Origin: Chromohalobacter nigrandesensis
GTDB taxonomy: Bacteria; Pseudomonadota; Gammaproteobacteria; Pseudomonadales; Halomonadaceae
Assembly: GCF_023061285.1 (NCBI RefSeq)
Contig: NZ_JAKGAM010000012.1
Location: forward strand, 49,850 to 113,849
Length of the DNA: 64,000 bases
Direction: 5' to 3'
Below the pieces are notes generated by a model that saw nothing but the letters and a program-made list of their open reading frames with translations, was not told the DNA's origin and searched no databases. Shown piece after piece: positions 39,989-47,805 of this stretch (position 1 is its first letter; every line of letters begins with the position of its first letter). A program made the position numbers and the translations under genes.

Positions 39989-40074
39989 GCATTCGTATCA
40001 ACGATCAGTGGCGAATTTGTTTTCGGTTCGAGAGCGGCAACGCCCATGATGCTGAAATCATCGATTATCACTGA
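39985..40074 (+). pseudogene. C-terminal remnant of HigB toxin
   Basis: This frame reads YSIRINDQWRICFRFESGNA then HDAEIIDYH before a TGA, the conserved C-terminal third of HigB/RelE-type host-inhibition toxins. The frame has no start and meets a stop upstream at 39955-39957, so roughly two-thirds of the gene is gone. It lies 13 bases before an intact higA, the normal higB-higA spacing. Confidence 0.85.
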
Positions 40075-40087
40075 GGGAGGTAAAACC

Positions 40088-40378
40088 ATGACTGAAGAAC
40101 GGCTCCCCAACATTCATCCCGGTGAGATTCTGCTAGAGGATTTTATCGGGCCGCTAGGCTTGACCAAGAATGCCCTAGCGACGGCTATCGGTGTGCCTGC
40201 CACGCGTATCGGTGAAATCACACGCGGGGCTCGAGCGATCACGGCGGATACGGATCTGCGACTGTCGATTTACTTCGGCACCAGCCCGGGCTATTGGCTG
40301 AGATTGCAGAACGCCCATGACCTGGAGGAAGCCAGACGCCACGGCCATTTTGAGGGCATTCGTCCTCGGGTGGCCTGA
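40088..40378 (+). CDS. higA: HigA-family antitoxin (orphaned)
   Basis: A 96-residue XRE-type helix-turn-helix protein with the HigA signature LPNIHPGEILLEDFIGPLGLTKN and IGEITRGARAITADTDLRLS. The start has a strong GGGAGGT ribosome site. Normally it neutralises HigB and represses higBA; here the toxin is only a fragment, so it is free to act as an orphan regulator or to counter a HigB elsewhere. It converges with the LysR gene at 40406. Confidence 0.92.
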   Translation: MTEERLPNIHPGEILLEDFIGPLGLTKNALATAIGVPATRIGEITRGARAITADTDLRLSIYFGTSPGYWLRLQNAHDLEEARRHGHFEGIRPRVA

Positions 40379-40405
40379 GCGAACCCTGCATGTCGAATGG
40401 CGGTA

Positions 40406-41293
40406 TTAACCGCCCTCCTCCAGTACCTCGGCGATCAAGGCGACGAAGTCATCAAAGGCCGGATGCATGGGGCTGGGGGAGCGGTGCACTTCGAGCACCG
40501 CCGGCGGTAATGGGGGCAAACCTTCGGCGGCGCCCAACACTTGCCACCCTTCGGGAAGCAGGCGTCGCTCCCCGACCGTCAAAGTCTGGCCCTGCCCCAC
40601 GATGACTTTCAATCCGCTGGGGCTTTGACTGGTGGAGACGAGCTGCCAATCGCGGCCGATGTCGGCGAGCGCAGCCAGCGCTCGGCGCCGATAGACGCAC
40701 TGCTCCGGAAACAGCGCCAGCGGGATCGGTCGCTCGGGATCGAGCTCGAAACGTCGATGCGCCGCCCAGACCACCTCCTCCGTAGTCACGGGGCGCCCGC
40801 CGCTACTCGGTTCATGCTGCACCGCCAGCACGATATCCAACGACCCTTTCTCAAGCTGCTCCAGCAATTCCGTCGACATGCGGCAGTGAATATGTACATG
40901 CACGTCGGGATGCTGGGCGCCGAAGCGTTCAAGCAAAGCCGGCAGCCAGGTATCGGCATAATCCTCGGGAAGCCCGAAGCGCAGCGTCACCGGCTGCGAG
41001 CGACCGAGCGCGGCGATCGCTTCGCGTTGCAGCTGCAACAAGCGCCGCGCATAGACGAGGAAGGTTTCGCCATCGTCGGTCAACTTGAGCCGGCGACTGC
41101 CGCGTTCGATCAGCCGCGTGTCGAGCCGTGTTTCCAACGTATTGATACGCAGGCTGATGGTCGATTGCGTCTTGTGCAGATAGCGCGCCGCCGCGGTAAA
41201 GCCACCGCTATCGGCCACGGTGACGAACGCCAGCAGCAGATCGCTGTCCAGCGCCGCCAATTGCGTATTATCGGAAATGCCGATGGCTGCCAT
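40406..41293 (-). CDS. LysR-family regulator of the oxygenase/BCCT cluster
   Basis: A 295-residue LysR protein with N-terminal winged helix (LLLAFVTVADSGGFTAAARYLHKTQSTISLRINTLE) and effector domain from about residue 90. ATG 41293 is used because it starts just before the helix-turn-helix; the open frame beyond it runs through the divergent gene. It is divergent from the dioxygenase gene, with a shared 127-base region, which suggests it controls the cluster to 45864 in response to the transported solute. Confidence 0.87.
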   Translation of the reverse strand: MAAIGISDNTQLAALDSDLLLAFVTVADSGGFTAAARYLHKTQSTISLRINTLETRLDTRLIERGSRRLKLTDDGETFLVYARRLLQLQREAIAALGRSQPVTLRFGLPEDYADTWLPALLERFGAQHPDVHVHIHCRMSTELLEQLEKGSLDIVLAVQHEPSSGGRPVTTEEVVWAAHRRFELDPERPIPLALFPEQCVYRRRALAALADIGRDWQLVSTSQSPSGLKVIVGQGQTLTVGERRLLPEGWQVLGAAEGLPPLPPAVLEVHRSPSPMHPAFDDFVALIAEVLEEGG

Positions 41294-41420
41294 TGGAATG
41301 ACTCGTTTCCCTGATCGAACGGATCCGTCCAGCATAGAGGACGTCGACGGACCGGCCAATATGACCGACGACGACCGCCCCATTGATGCCGACAATCCCG
41401 CTGATCGAGAGGACGCCCCC

Positions 41421-42353
41421 ATGGGTACCACCGCTGCCGCGACCCAGCCCGACATCGCCTCCAAGCCGGCCCAGCAATGGCTTGCGGACGCCGAACGCAC
41501 CGACCTGAGCGCACTCGTCGACACCCAGCGCTATCCCCTGCATGACGCCGACGACCCGCGCCTGCAAGCCGAAATCGCGCGGGTTCGCGAAGACCTGGAT
41601 CGCGAAGGCTGCGCCGTGCTGCGTGGCTTCCTGCGCCCCGACGCCTTGGAGCAGGCCCGCCAGGAAGGGCGTGATCTCTCCGCCAAGAGCTATTACGCCA
41701 GCCGCCGCGTCAACGCCTGGTTTACCCGCGATGACGCAACGCTCCCGGAAAGCGACCCGCGTCGCATTTTCATGGAGCGCACCAGCGGCTTCGTAACCCG
41801 TGACATGATTCCGGCGGACACGGTGATTCAACAGCTCTACGTGTCGCCGGCAATGAAGCGCCTGGTCGCCGCGTGCCTGGACGAGGAAGAGGTGTTCGAG
41901 TACGCCGATCCCTTCGCCGGGCTGGTGCAGAACGTATTGCCACCGGGCACCGAACAGCCCTGGCACTACGACACCAACGAATACATCGTCACGATGATGA
42001 CCGACATACCGGACAACGGCGGCGAGTTCCAGTACTGCCCCAACATCCGCACGCCAGCGGGCGAGAACTACGACGGCGTCGGTGCGGTGATTCGCGGCGA
42101 AGACGAGACCACGCCGCGTACGTTGCTGCTGCGCCCCGGCGACCTGCAACTCTTCAAGGGCCGTTACTCGCTGCACCGGGTGACGCGCGTCGGTGGTGAC
42201 CGTGAGCGCCACACGGCGATCTTCGCCTATTCGCAGCAGCCGGGCGTCGTGGGCCGGCTGGAACGCACGCGCCAGCTCTACGGACGTGTCTCCGAAGCGC
42301 ATATCGAGGCGGAAAAGCGCCGAGAAGGGCGCGCCGACGGCCTGCTCGATTGA
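41421..42353 (+). CDS. Fe(II)/2-oxoglutarate dioxygenase, BesD/ArpA-like hydroxylase
   Basis: A 310-residue double-stranded beta-helix oxygenase. Iron ligands are His182 and Asp184 (QPWHYDTNEYIVT) and His252 (SLHRVTRV), with a nearby Arg (DRERHTAIF) for 2-oxoglutarate. The NGGEFQYCPNIRTPAGENY block resembles the BesD/HalD amino-acid halogenase group, but the intact HxD predicts hydroxylation rather than halogenation. ATG 41421 follows GAGAGGA; an ATG at 41361 is an alternative. The context suggests it oxidises an amino-acid-like or betaine-like solute. Confidence 0.78.
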   Translation: MGTTAAATQPDIASKPAQQWLADAERTDLSALVDTQRYPLHDADDPRLQAEIARVREDLDREGCAVLRGFLRPDALEQARQEGRDLSAKSYYASRRVNAWFTRDDATLPESDPRRIFMERTSGFVTRDMIPADTVIQQLYVSPAMKRLVAACLDEEEVFEYADPFAGLVQNVLPPGTEQPWHYDTNEYIVTMMTDIPDNGGEFQYCPNIRTPAGENYDGVGAVIRGEDETTPRTLLLRPGDLQLFKGRYSLHRVTRVGGDRERHTAIFAYSQQPGVVGRLERTRQLYGRVSEAHIEAEKRREGRADGLLD

Positions 42354-42543
42354 TCGAAACGCCTGGAACGGACTGCGCTCGGTCATGCTGTGTTGGAAGT
42401 CGTCTCAAAATGCTCATTTAGGAACCTAAACTCCGCTTTTTCGCCGACTTCCGCCTTGCCTGACCATCGCTCGCCTGCGTTCCAGTGCGCTTCGACCTCT
42501 CTCAATAAATCACGCTGATTCAATTTCAATGGATGGACCGACC

Positions 42544-43821
42544 ATGACCAGCTTGTCATCTACACTGCCTTCGCTGCTGGAAGGCACCGATATCCTGGCG
42601 CCGACGCACGATCCCGCCGAGTGCGAGCCGACGCCGTCGGAAATCCGGCAGATCCTTCTGGATCGATTGGCCCGCACCCGGGCGGAGCTGAAAAAGCGCG
42701 ATATCGTCGCCGCCGTGCTGTTCGACCCGACTCACGTGCGCTATGCCACCGGCGCGCGCAACATGCAGGTCTACTCGGCACGCAACCCGGCCCGCTACGC
42801 CTTCGTGCCGGCGCAAGGCCCGGTGGTGATGTTCGAATTCTCCGGCTGCAGCCACTTGACCGAAGGCTTACCCGGCATCGACGAGACGCGTCCGGCGACG
42901 GCGATCTCCTATTACTTCTGTGAAGATAATCTACAGCAGACCACCCAAGCCTGGGCGAACGAAATCGATGCATTGGTGCGCCAGTGCGGCGGGCAAAAAG
43001 GCGACAAGGTGGCCATCGAAAGCGCCACCTCGCACGCGGCCTTTGCGCTGGTCGAACACGGCTGGCAAATCTGCGATGCCCAGATTCCGTTGGAGCGGGC
43101 ACGCGCGATCAAGGTGCCCAACGAGATCAAGATGGTACGCAGCTCGCTGCGTGCAGTGGAGAACGGCGTACGCAAGCTGGAAACCGCGATTCGTCCCGGC
43201 GCCACGGAAAACGAAGTCTGGTCGCAGTTGCACCAGCACATCATCGCCACCGACGCGGACTACGTCGAAACGCGGCTGATGAACTCCGGGCCGCGCACCA
43301 ACCCCTGGTTTCAGGAATGCTCCAATAGAGCCATGCAGGCCGGTGAATTGGTCGCGCTGGATACCGACGTGGTCGGCCGCTATGGCTACTACGCCGACTT
43401 CTCGCGCACCTTCCTGTGCGGCGACGGCGAGGCGACAGCGACCCAGCGCGAGCTCTATCGCATGGCCTTCGACCAGGTGCGCCATAACATGGCACTGATC
43501 GCGCCGGGCATGTCGTTCAAGGAATATGCCGAGAAGGCCTGGCAAATCCCCGAGCCCTACAAGGCGCGGCGTTATTTCGCATTGGCCCACGGCGTCGGCA
43601 TGACCGGCGAGTATCCCTACATCGTTCACCGCGAGGACATCGACGACAAGGGCTACGACGGCATCATGCAGCCGGGCATGACACTCTGCGTGGAGAGCTA
43701 CATCGGCCACGAGGACGGTGGCGAAGGCGTCAAGCTCGAGGAGCAGCTTTACATCCGCGACGACGGTCAGGTCGAATTGCTTTCCGACTATCCTCTCGAT
43801 GAGCGGTTGCTGGCCGACTGA
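42544..43821 (+). CDS. M24-family metallo-enzyme resembling DMSP lyase DddP
   Basis: A 425-residue pita-bread-fold protein. Asp273, Asp275, Asp285, His349, Glu384 and Glu399 form a full metal site and align at a constant offset with the ligands I recall for Ruegeria DddP; the ETRLMNSGPRTNPWFQEC block is also shared. However, the Asp that serves as catalytic base in DddP (HGVGLCDEWP) is Gly355 here (HGVGMTGEYP). DMSP cleavage is therefore uncertain; a related lyase or C-N hydrolase acting on another osmolyte is possible. An ATG at 42529 is an alternative start. It lies between two 2-oxoglutarate oxygenase genes. Confidence 0.75.
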   Translation: MTSLSSTLPSLLEGTDILAPTHDPAECEPTPSEIRQILLDRLARTRAELKKRDIVAAVLFDPTHVRYATGARNMQVYSARNPARYAFVPAQGPVVMFEFSGCSHLTEGLPGIDETRPATAISYYFCEDNLQQTTQAWANEIDALVRQCGGQKGDKVAIESATSHAAFALVEHGWQICDAQIPLERARAIKVPNEIKMVRSSLRAVENGVRKLETAIRPGATENEVWSQLHQHIIATDADYVETRLMNSGPRTNPWFQECSNRAMQAGELVALDTDVVGRYGYYADFSRTFLCGDGEATATQRELYRMAFDQVRHNMALIAPGMSFKEYAEKAWQIPEPYKARRYFALAHGVGMTGEYPYIVHREDIDDKGYDGIMQPGMTLCVESYIGHEDGGEGVKLEEQLYIRDDGQVELLSDYPLDERLLAD

Positions 43822-43878
43822 CACACAAGCCGGCGCCGCCGGACAACCGATGCGTCCATCCGCCACCCAAGGAGCCCC

Positions 43879-44880
43879 ATGAGCCAGACGCTGATTCCGC
43901 ATATCGACCTGACGCCGCTGCTCGCCGACGACCCGGCACGCGACTCGACGCGCCGTGCCATCGTCGATGCCGCCTGCGACTCCGGGTTCATGACCGTAGG
44001 CATCGCCCCGGCGCAACTGGAGCTCGTTGATGGCATTCACGCCCGCTTGCTGCGCTTCTTCGAGCTCGACGCGGCGCACAAGCAGAAACTCGCGCGACAC
44101 AAGTTCGCACCGGCCAACCGCAATGTCTATCGCGGCTATTTTCCGCCCCAGAACCAAGACCCGACCTGGAAGGAAGGCATCGACCTCGGCCCGGACGTCG
44201 CTCACCCCGAGCGAGCGGATACCCAGAGCGGCGACCCGCTGCGCGAGCCCACACCGCAACCGCCGGCATCCGTTCTACCCGGCTGGTCAGTGGATCTCGC
44301 CGCCTACTATGAAGCGATGGAAGCGCTCGGCGGCGTGATCGCCGGGGCATTGGCCGAGGGGCTCGGCATACCGCGCGAGACACTTACGCGGCCCTTCGAT
44401 CACGGCAATTCGACGCTGCGCCTGATCCATTATCCCGAGCGTCCGGCCGAGACCCTGGCCGCCATGCCGGCCGTCGACGGCAGTGGCGATGCGCAGCGCT
44501 GGCTGGTCGGCGTGCCGCATTGCGACAACGGCTTCATCACGCTGCTGTGGCAGGACCAGGTCGGTGGGCTGCAAGTACGCACCCCAAACGGCGACTGGGA
44601 AGAAGTGCCGCCGCGTGAAAATGCGCTGGTGGTCAACTTCGGGCGCCTGCTGGCGGACTGGTCCGGCGGGCGCATTCAAGCCACGGAGCATCGTATCGTC
44701 GGCGGCACTCGCTCGCGGCATTCGATCCCGTTCTTCTTCGAACCAGCGGTGGACGCCGTTATCGAAGCGCCCGACGCAGCCGGCGACGGTGGCTATGTCT
44801 ACGGCGACCGACTGTGGGAACGCATGCAGGCCTTCGTCGAATTCCAGGGTCTGGAACGCGCGCCTGCCGCCGACACCTGA
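43879..44880 (+). CDS. Isopenicillin N synthase-family 2-oxoglutarate/Fe(II) oxygenase
   Basis: A 333-residue oxygenase with an N-terminal DIOX_N-like region (LIPHIDLTPLLADDPARDS) and a C-terminal core with His214-x-Asp216 (VPHCDNGFITLLWQD), His271 (TEHRIV) and an RHS motif for the co-substrate. Family members hydroxylate, desaturate or cyclise small molecules and peptides. It starts 57 bases after the M24 gene with AAGGAG, in the same orientation, so the two oxygenases probably act on the same or successive intermediates as the M24 enzyme. The substrate is unknown. Confidence 0.8.
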   Translation: MSQTLIPHIDLTPLLADDPARDSTRRAIVDAACDSGFMTVGIAPAQLELVDGIHARLLRFFELDAAHKQKLARHKFAPANRNVYRGYFPPQNQDPTWKEGIDLGPDVAHPERADTQSGDPLREPTPQPPASVLPGWSVDLAAYYEAMEALGGVIAGALAEGLGIPRETLTRPFDHGNSTLRLIHYPERPAETLAAMPAVDGSGDAQRWLVGVPHCDNGFITLLWQDQVGGLQVRTPNGDWEEVPPRENALVVNFGRLLADWSGGRIQATEHRIVGGTRSRHSIPFFFEPAVDAVIEAPDAAGDGGYVYGDRLWERMQAFVEFQGLERAPAADT

Positions 44881-45003
44881 GGCGGCCTCTCCCCTTTACC
44901 GGAAGGCGTCTGGTGAGCGCCCACGGCTATCGATAGGGGCGCGATGCACCGAATAGATATAATATGGAATTTTCGATTTACACAAAAAACGAGGGATAAC
45001 GTT

Positions 45004-45864
45004 ATGAAAAAGGTTCTATACCCCCTGGCCGTTGCAGCCTTGTTCAGTGCCGCGACAACGGCCCACGCCGAGGACAAGTCACTGGTGATCGGTACCAACA
45101 ACTGGGCCGAGAACATCGCGGTCGCCAATATGTGGAAGATCATCCTCGAGGATCAGTACGATTACGATATCGAACTCTCGGATGTGGGCAAGAACGCCCT
45201 CTACAGCGGCCTGGCCAATGGCGATTTCGATATCTCCCTGGAAATCTGGCTACCCACCACCGATGCGCCCTACCTCGAACCCTATAAAGATCGTGTCGAA
45301 GTCAACGATGGCTGGTATGAAGGCACCGGGTTGGGCGTCGTGGTGCCCGACTATGTCGATATCGATACCCTCGACGAGCTCGGCGAACATGCCGACGATT
45401 TCGCATACCAAGGCAGCCCCACCATTCTCGGCATCGACTCCGGATCCTCGATTGCCGGCCTGACCGACGAAGCGATCGACGAGTACTCGCTGCCACTCGA
45501 ACAGGTCAACAGCTCCGGGCCGGCGATGATGGCGGCGCTCGACGACGCCTACAGCCGCGAGGAGCCCATTGCCGTAACGCTATGGAGCCCTCACTGGGCC
45601 TTCGCCGAATACGATCTCAAATACCTAGAGGACCCCAAGAACGTTTACGGCGACAACGAAACCATCTACTGGTTCTCGCGCCAGAACTTCACCGATGACG
45701 ACCCGTGGCTTACCCAGGTGCTCAACGAATGGCACATGGATGACGACAGCCTCGGCACTCTGATGGCCGATATCGAGAAGGCAGGCGACCCCGTCGAGGG
45801 CGCGCAGACGTGGATCGATGACAACCAGGACCTCATCGACGAATGGCTCGCCGCCGGCGAGTAA
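45004..45864 (+). CDS. Glycine-betaine-type (OpuAC) periplasmic binding protein
   Basis: A 286-residue solute-binding protein with a signal peptide (MKKVLYPLAVAALF, cleavage after AHA) and an OpuAC/ProX-type fold (LVIGTNNWAENIAVANMWKIIL, ISLEIWLPTTDAPY, VTLWSPHWAFAEYDLKYLE). Trp residues in WLPTT and WSPHWAF could form the aromatic cage for a quaternary ammonium or sulfonium group. No ABC permease or ATPase is nearby, so it is an orphan beside BCCT carriers. A TATAAT at 44958-44963 is a likely -10 box. Its C-terminal codons recur in degraded form at 47660. Confidence 0.87.
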   Translation: MKKVLYPLAVAALFSAATTAHAEDKSLVIGTNNWAENIAVANMWKIILEDQYDYDIELSDVGKNALYSGLANGDFDISLEIWLPTTDAPYLEPYKDRVEVNDGWYEGTGLGVVVPDYVDIDTLDELGEHADDFAYQGSPTILGIDSGSSIAGLTDEAIDEYSLPLEQVNSSGPAMMAALDDAYSREEPIAVTLWSPHWAFAEYDLKYLEDPKNVYGDNETIYWFSRQNFTDDDPWLTQVLNEWHMDDDSLGTLMADIEKAGDPVEGAQTWIDDNQDLIDEWLAAGE

Positions 45865-45897
45865 TTTCCTGATCCACGACGCCTCGCCCACAACGAC

Positions 45898-45935
45898 AAG
45901 TGCCCCGGCATCCAGCATGCCGTGGCACTTTTTTA
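45898..45935 (+). terminator. Terminator after the binding-protein gene (copy 1)
   Basis: AAGTGCCCCGGCAT pairs with ATGCCGTGGCACTT (one mismatch) around five bases and runs into a T tract. The same hairpin recurs at 47733 as part of the tandem duplication. Confidence 0.85.
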
Positions 45936-45970
45936 TGCAAGGAATCTTTATGCAAGGCATCCAACGTCGG

Positions 45971-47524
45971 TTACGACGTGACGATTCCCTGGCGCTTGGC
46001 CATGGCCTGTGCAGCGCGCGGCCCCAGCCACAGCGACGGCAACAGCACCAGCGACACGGGGAACGCCGTAATCACGATGAACTGCTGCAGCACGCTGATC
46101 TGCCCCGCGCCCATGTACAGCAGAACCGCCGCCATCAACGCCATGGCCACGCCCCAGAACGCGCGCAGCGCCGGCTGGGGATCGTCATGGCCGGCATTGA
46201 CCACGGAAACCGCATAACTCATGGAGTCACCGGTGGTGGCCACGAAGATCGTGGTCAGCAGCAGAATCGCCAGCGCCATCAGCTTGCCGCCCGGCAGCGC
46301 CTGAGCCACCGCCAGCGTCGCGACATCGAACTGGAAGTTTTGGAGCGCCTCGCTCAGGTCGATGGCGCCGCTCATCTGATAGAAAATCCCCGAGCCGCCC
46401 AGCAGCGTGAACCACACCGACGTTGCCACGGGGGCAAGCACGGCCACGGCGACGACCATCTGACGGATGGTGCGGCCCCGCGAGATGCGTGCCAAGAAGA
46501 TCGCCATCAGCGGCGCATAGCCGATGAACCAGGCGAAGAAGAACACCGTCCACCACTTCATCCACCAGTCCGGCGCGGTCTGCGAGGTCATGGTGGCCAT
46601 CTCGAAGAATGATCCCAGATAGGTACCAAAGCCCTGGAACCAGCTATCGAACAAGAACTGCGTCGGCCCGAAAAGCAGGATCACGGCGCCGATACCCAAT
46701 GCCAGCATGACATTGCAGCGGCTCAAAAACTGGATGCCCCGGTCAATGCCGGTAATCGCCGAACTCACGTAAACCCCGCCCAGCACGACGAGAATCATCA
46801 ACTGAGTGCCATAGCCCTCGGCCACGCCGAACAGCGTATGCAGACCGAAGTTCATCTGCGTAGCCAAAAAACCGATGGGGCCCACGGTGCCAGCGACCAC
46901 CGCGATGACGCAGACGGCGTCCACCACGCCACCTAAGACACCGCGCATACGCGCCTCGCCCAATAGCGGCGCCAACATCGTGCGCGGCTGCAGCGGCAAA
47001 CCGCGATCATAATGCTGATGCGACAACACGATGGTCGCCAGAGTGCCGAGCACCGCCCAGGCATGAAAGCCCCAGTGCATGAAGCCCTGTGCCAGCGCAT
47101 TGGGCACGGCTGCCGGCGTGCCCGGCTCACTGGAAAACGCCGGCGGCGTCACCACGAAATGATAGATAGGTTCTCCGGCGGCAAAGAAGACGCCGCCCCC
47201 ACCCAGCAACGTGCACAGGATGATCGACACCCACTTGAAGGTGCTCATATCCGGCTGTTCGCGATTGCCGATACGCGCGCGACCCGCAGACGACATCGCC
47301 ACACCCACGGCAATCAGGAAGGTCAGCAACAACAGCAGCTGGAAATAAGCGCCCAGGTTCTTCGCCGTCCAGGTGAACCCCACACCGATCGCTGCGGTCA
47401 TGGCGTCGGCATCGATCAGTGACAAGACCACAAACAGGATGATGAAGCCGATCGTCAGCCCCATCACCGTCGGGTCGCCAAAACGCGTGCCCGAGCGCGT
47501 GGCGCTCGCCTCGTGTTGAGTCAT
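45971..47524 (-). CDS. BCCT-family betaine/choline/carnitine-type transporter (copy 1)
   Basis: A 517-residue secondary carrier with about 12 membrane segments. BCCT landmarks are AAGEPIYHF, MHWGFHAWAVLG, KWWTVFFFAWFIGYAPLMAIF and ARISRGRTIRQM. The region equivalent to the BetP aromatic box (YWAWWISW) reads FFAWFIGY, so some cage tryptophans are replaced by Phe or Tyr and the substrate may not be glycine betaine. It lacks the long charged tails of osmosensing BetP. ATG 47524 starts the family-conserved part. It converges with the binding-protein gene. Confidence 0.88.
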   Translation of the reverse strand: MTQHEASATRSGTRFGDPTVMGLTIGFIILFVVLSLIDADAMTAAIGVGFTWTAKNLGAYFQLLLLLTFLIAVGVAMSSAGRARIGNREQPDMSTFKWVSIILCTLLGGGGVFFAAGEPIYHFVVTPPAFSSEPGTPAAVPNALAQGFMHWGFHAWAVLGTLATIVLSHQHYDRGLPLQPRTMLAPLLGEARMRGVLGGVVDAVCVIAVVAGTVGPIGFLATQMNFGLHTLFGVAEGYGTQLMILVVLGGVYVSSAITGIDRGIQFLSRCNVMLALGIGAVILLFGPTQFLFDSWFQGFGTYLGSFFEMATMTSQTAPDWWMKWWTVFFFAWFIGYAPLMAIFLARISRGRTIRQMVVAVAVLAPVATSVWFTLLGGSGIFYQMSGAIDLSEALQNFQFDVATLAVAQALPGGKLMALAILLLTTIFVATTGDSMSYAVSVVNAGHDDPQPALRAFWGVAMALMAAVLLYMGAGQISVLQQFIVITAFPVSLVLLPSLWLGPRAAQAMAKRQGIVTS

Positions 47525-47659
47525 CAATGTCCAGTTCCGGTAGTCGCGTGAGGCGCGCACACTACCGACCTTCGTCGAACACGGCAAATCGAAATTTCAA
47601 CATCGGGCGCGTCCGGCGCCGTAAAAGCAGGAAAGGACACCGATCATGTGCGATTCACA

Positions 47660-47713
47660 TGGCTCGAAGACAATCAAGCGCTCGACGACGAATGGCTGGA
47701 GACCAGCGAGTAA
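47660..47713 (+). pseudogene. C-terminal remnant of a second binding-protein gene
   Basis: Eighteen codons read WLEDNQALDDEWLETSE and stop; the intact binding protein ends WIDDNQDLIDEWLAAGE. It sits between the two BCCT copies, just before the second copy of the terminator, exactly where a duplicated binding-protein gene should end. The rest of that copy has been deleted. Confidence 0.8.
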
Positions 47714-47732
47714 AAGCCTCGAATCAAACGAC

Positions 47733-47770
47733 AAGTGCCCCGGCATCCAGCATGCCGAGGCACTTTTTTA
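47733..47770 (+). terminator. Terminator copy 2, after the binding-protein remnant
   Basis: Same hairpin as at 45898 (AAGTGCCCCGGCAT with ATGCCGAGGCACTT) followed by a T tract. It now terminates only a gene fragment on the plus strand. Confidence 0.8.
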
Positions 47771-47805
47771 TGCAAGGAATCTTTATGCAAGGCATCCAAT
47801 GTCGT

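Larger units (their letters stand above)
45893..47658. repeat. Tandem duplication, left unit
   Basis: Terminator, spacer, BCCT gene and its upstream region here are repeated at a constant 1835-base shift in 47728-49493. Coding identity is very high at protein level, and even the non-coding flanks match closely, so the duplication is recent. Confidence 0.9.

Noticed and set aside
41268..42386. Open frame antisense to the dioxygenase gene
   Set aside because: The plus-strand frame has all catalytic motifs of an Fe(II)/2-oxoglutarate oxygenase; the antisense frame has none.
42931..44259. 442-codon open frame antisense to the M24 and IPNS-like genes
   Set aside because: It spans two genes with clear catalytic motifs on the plus strand and shows no domain of its own.
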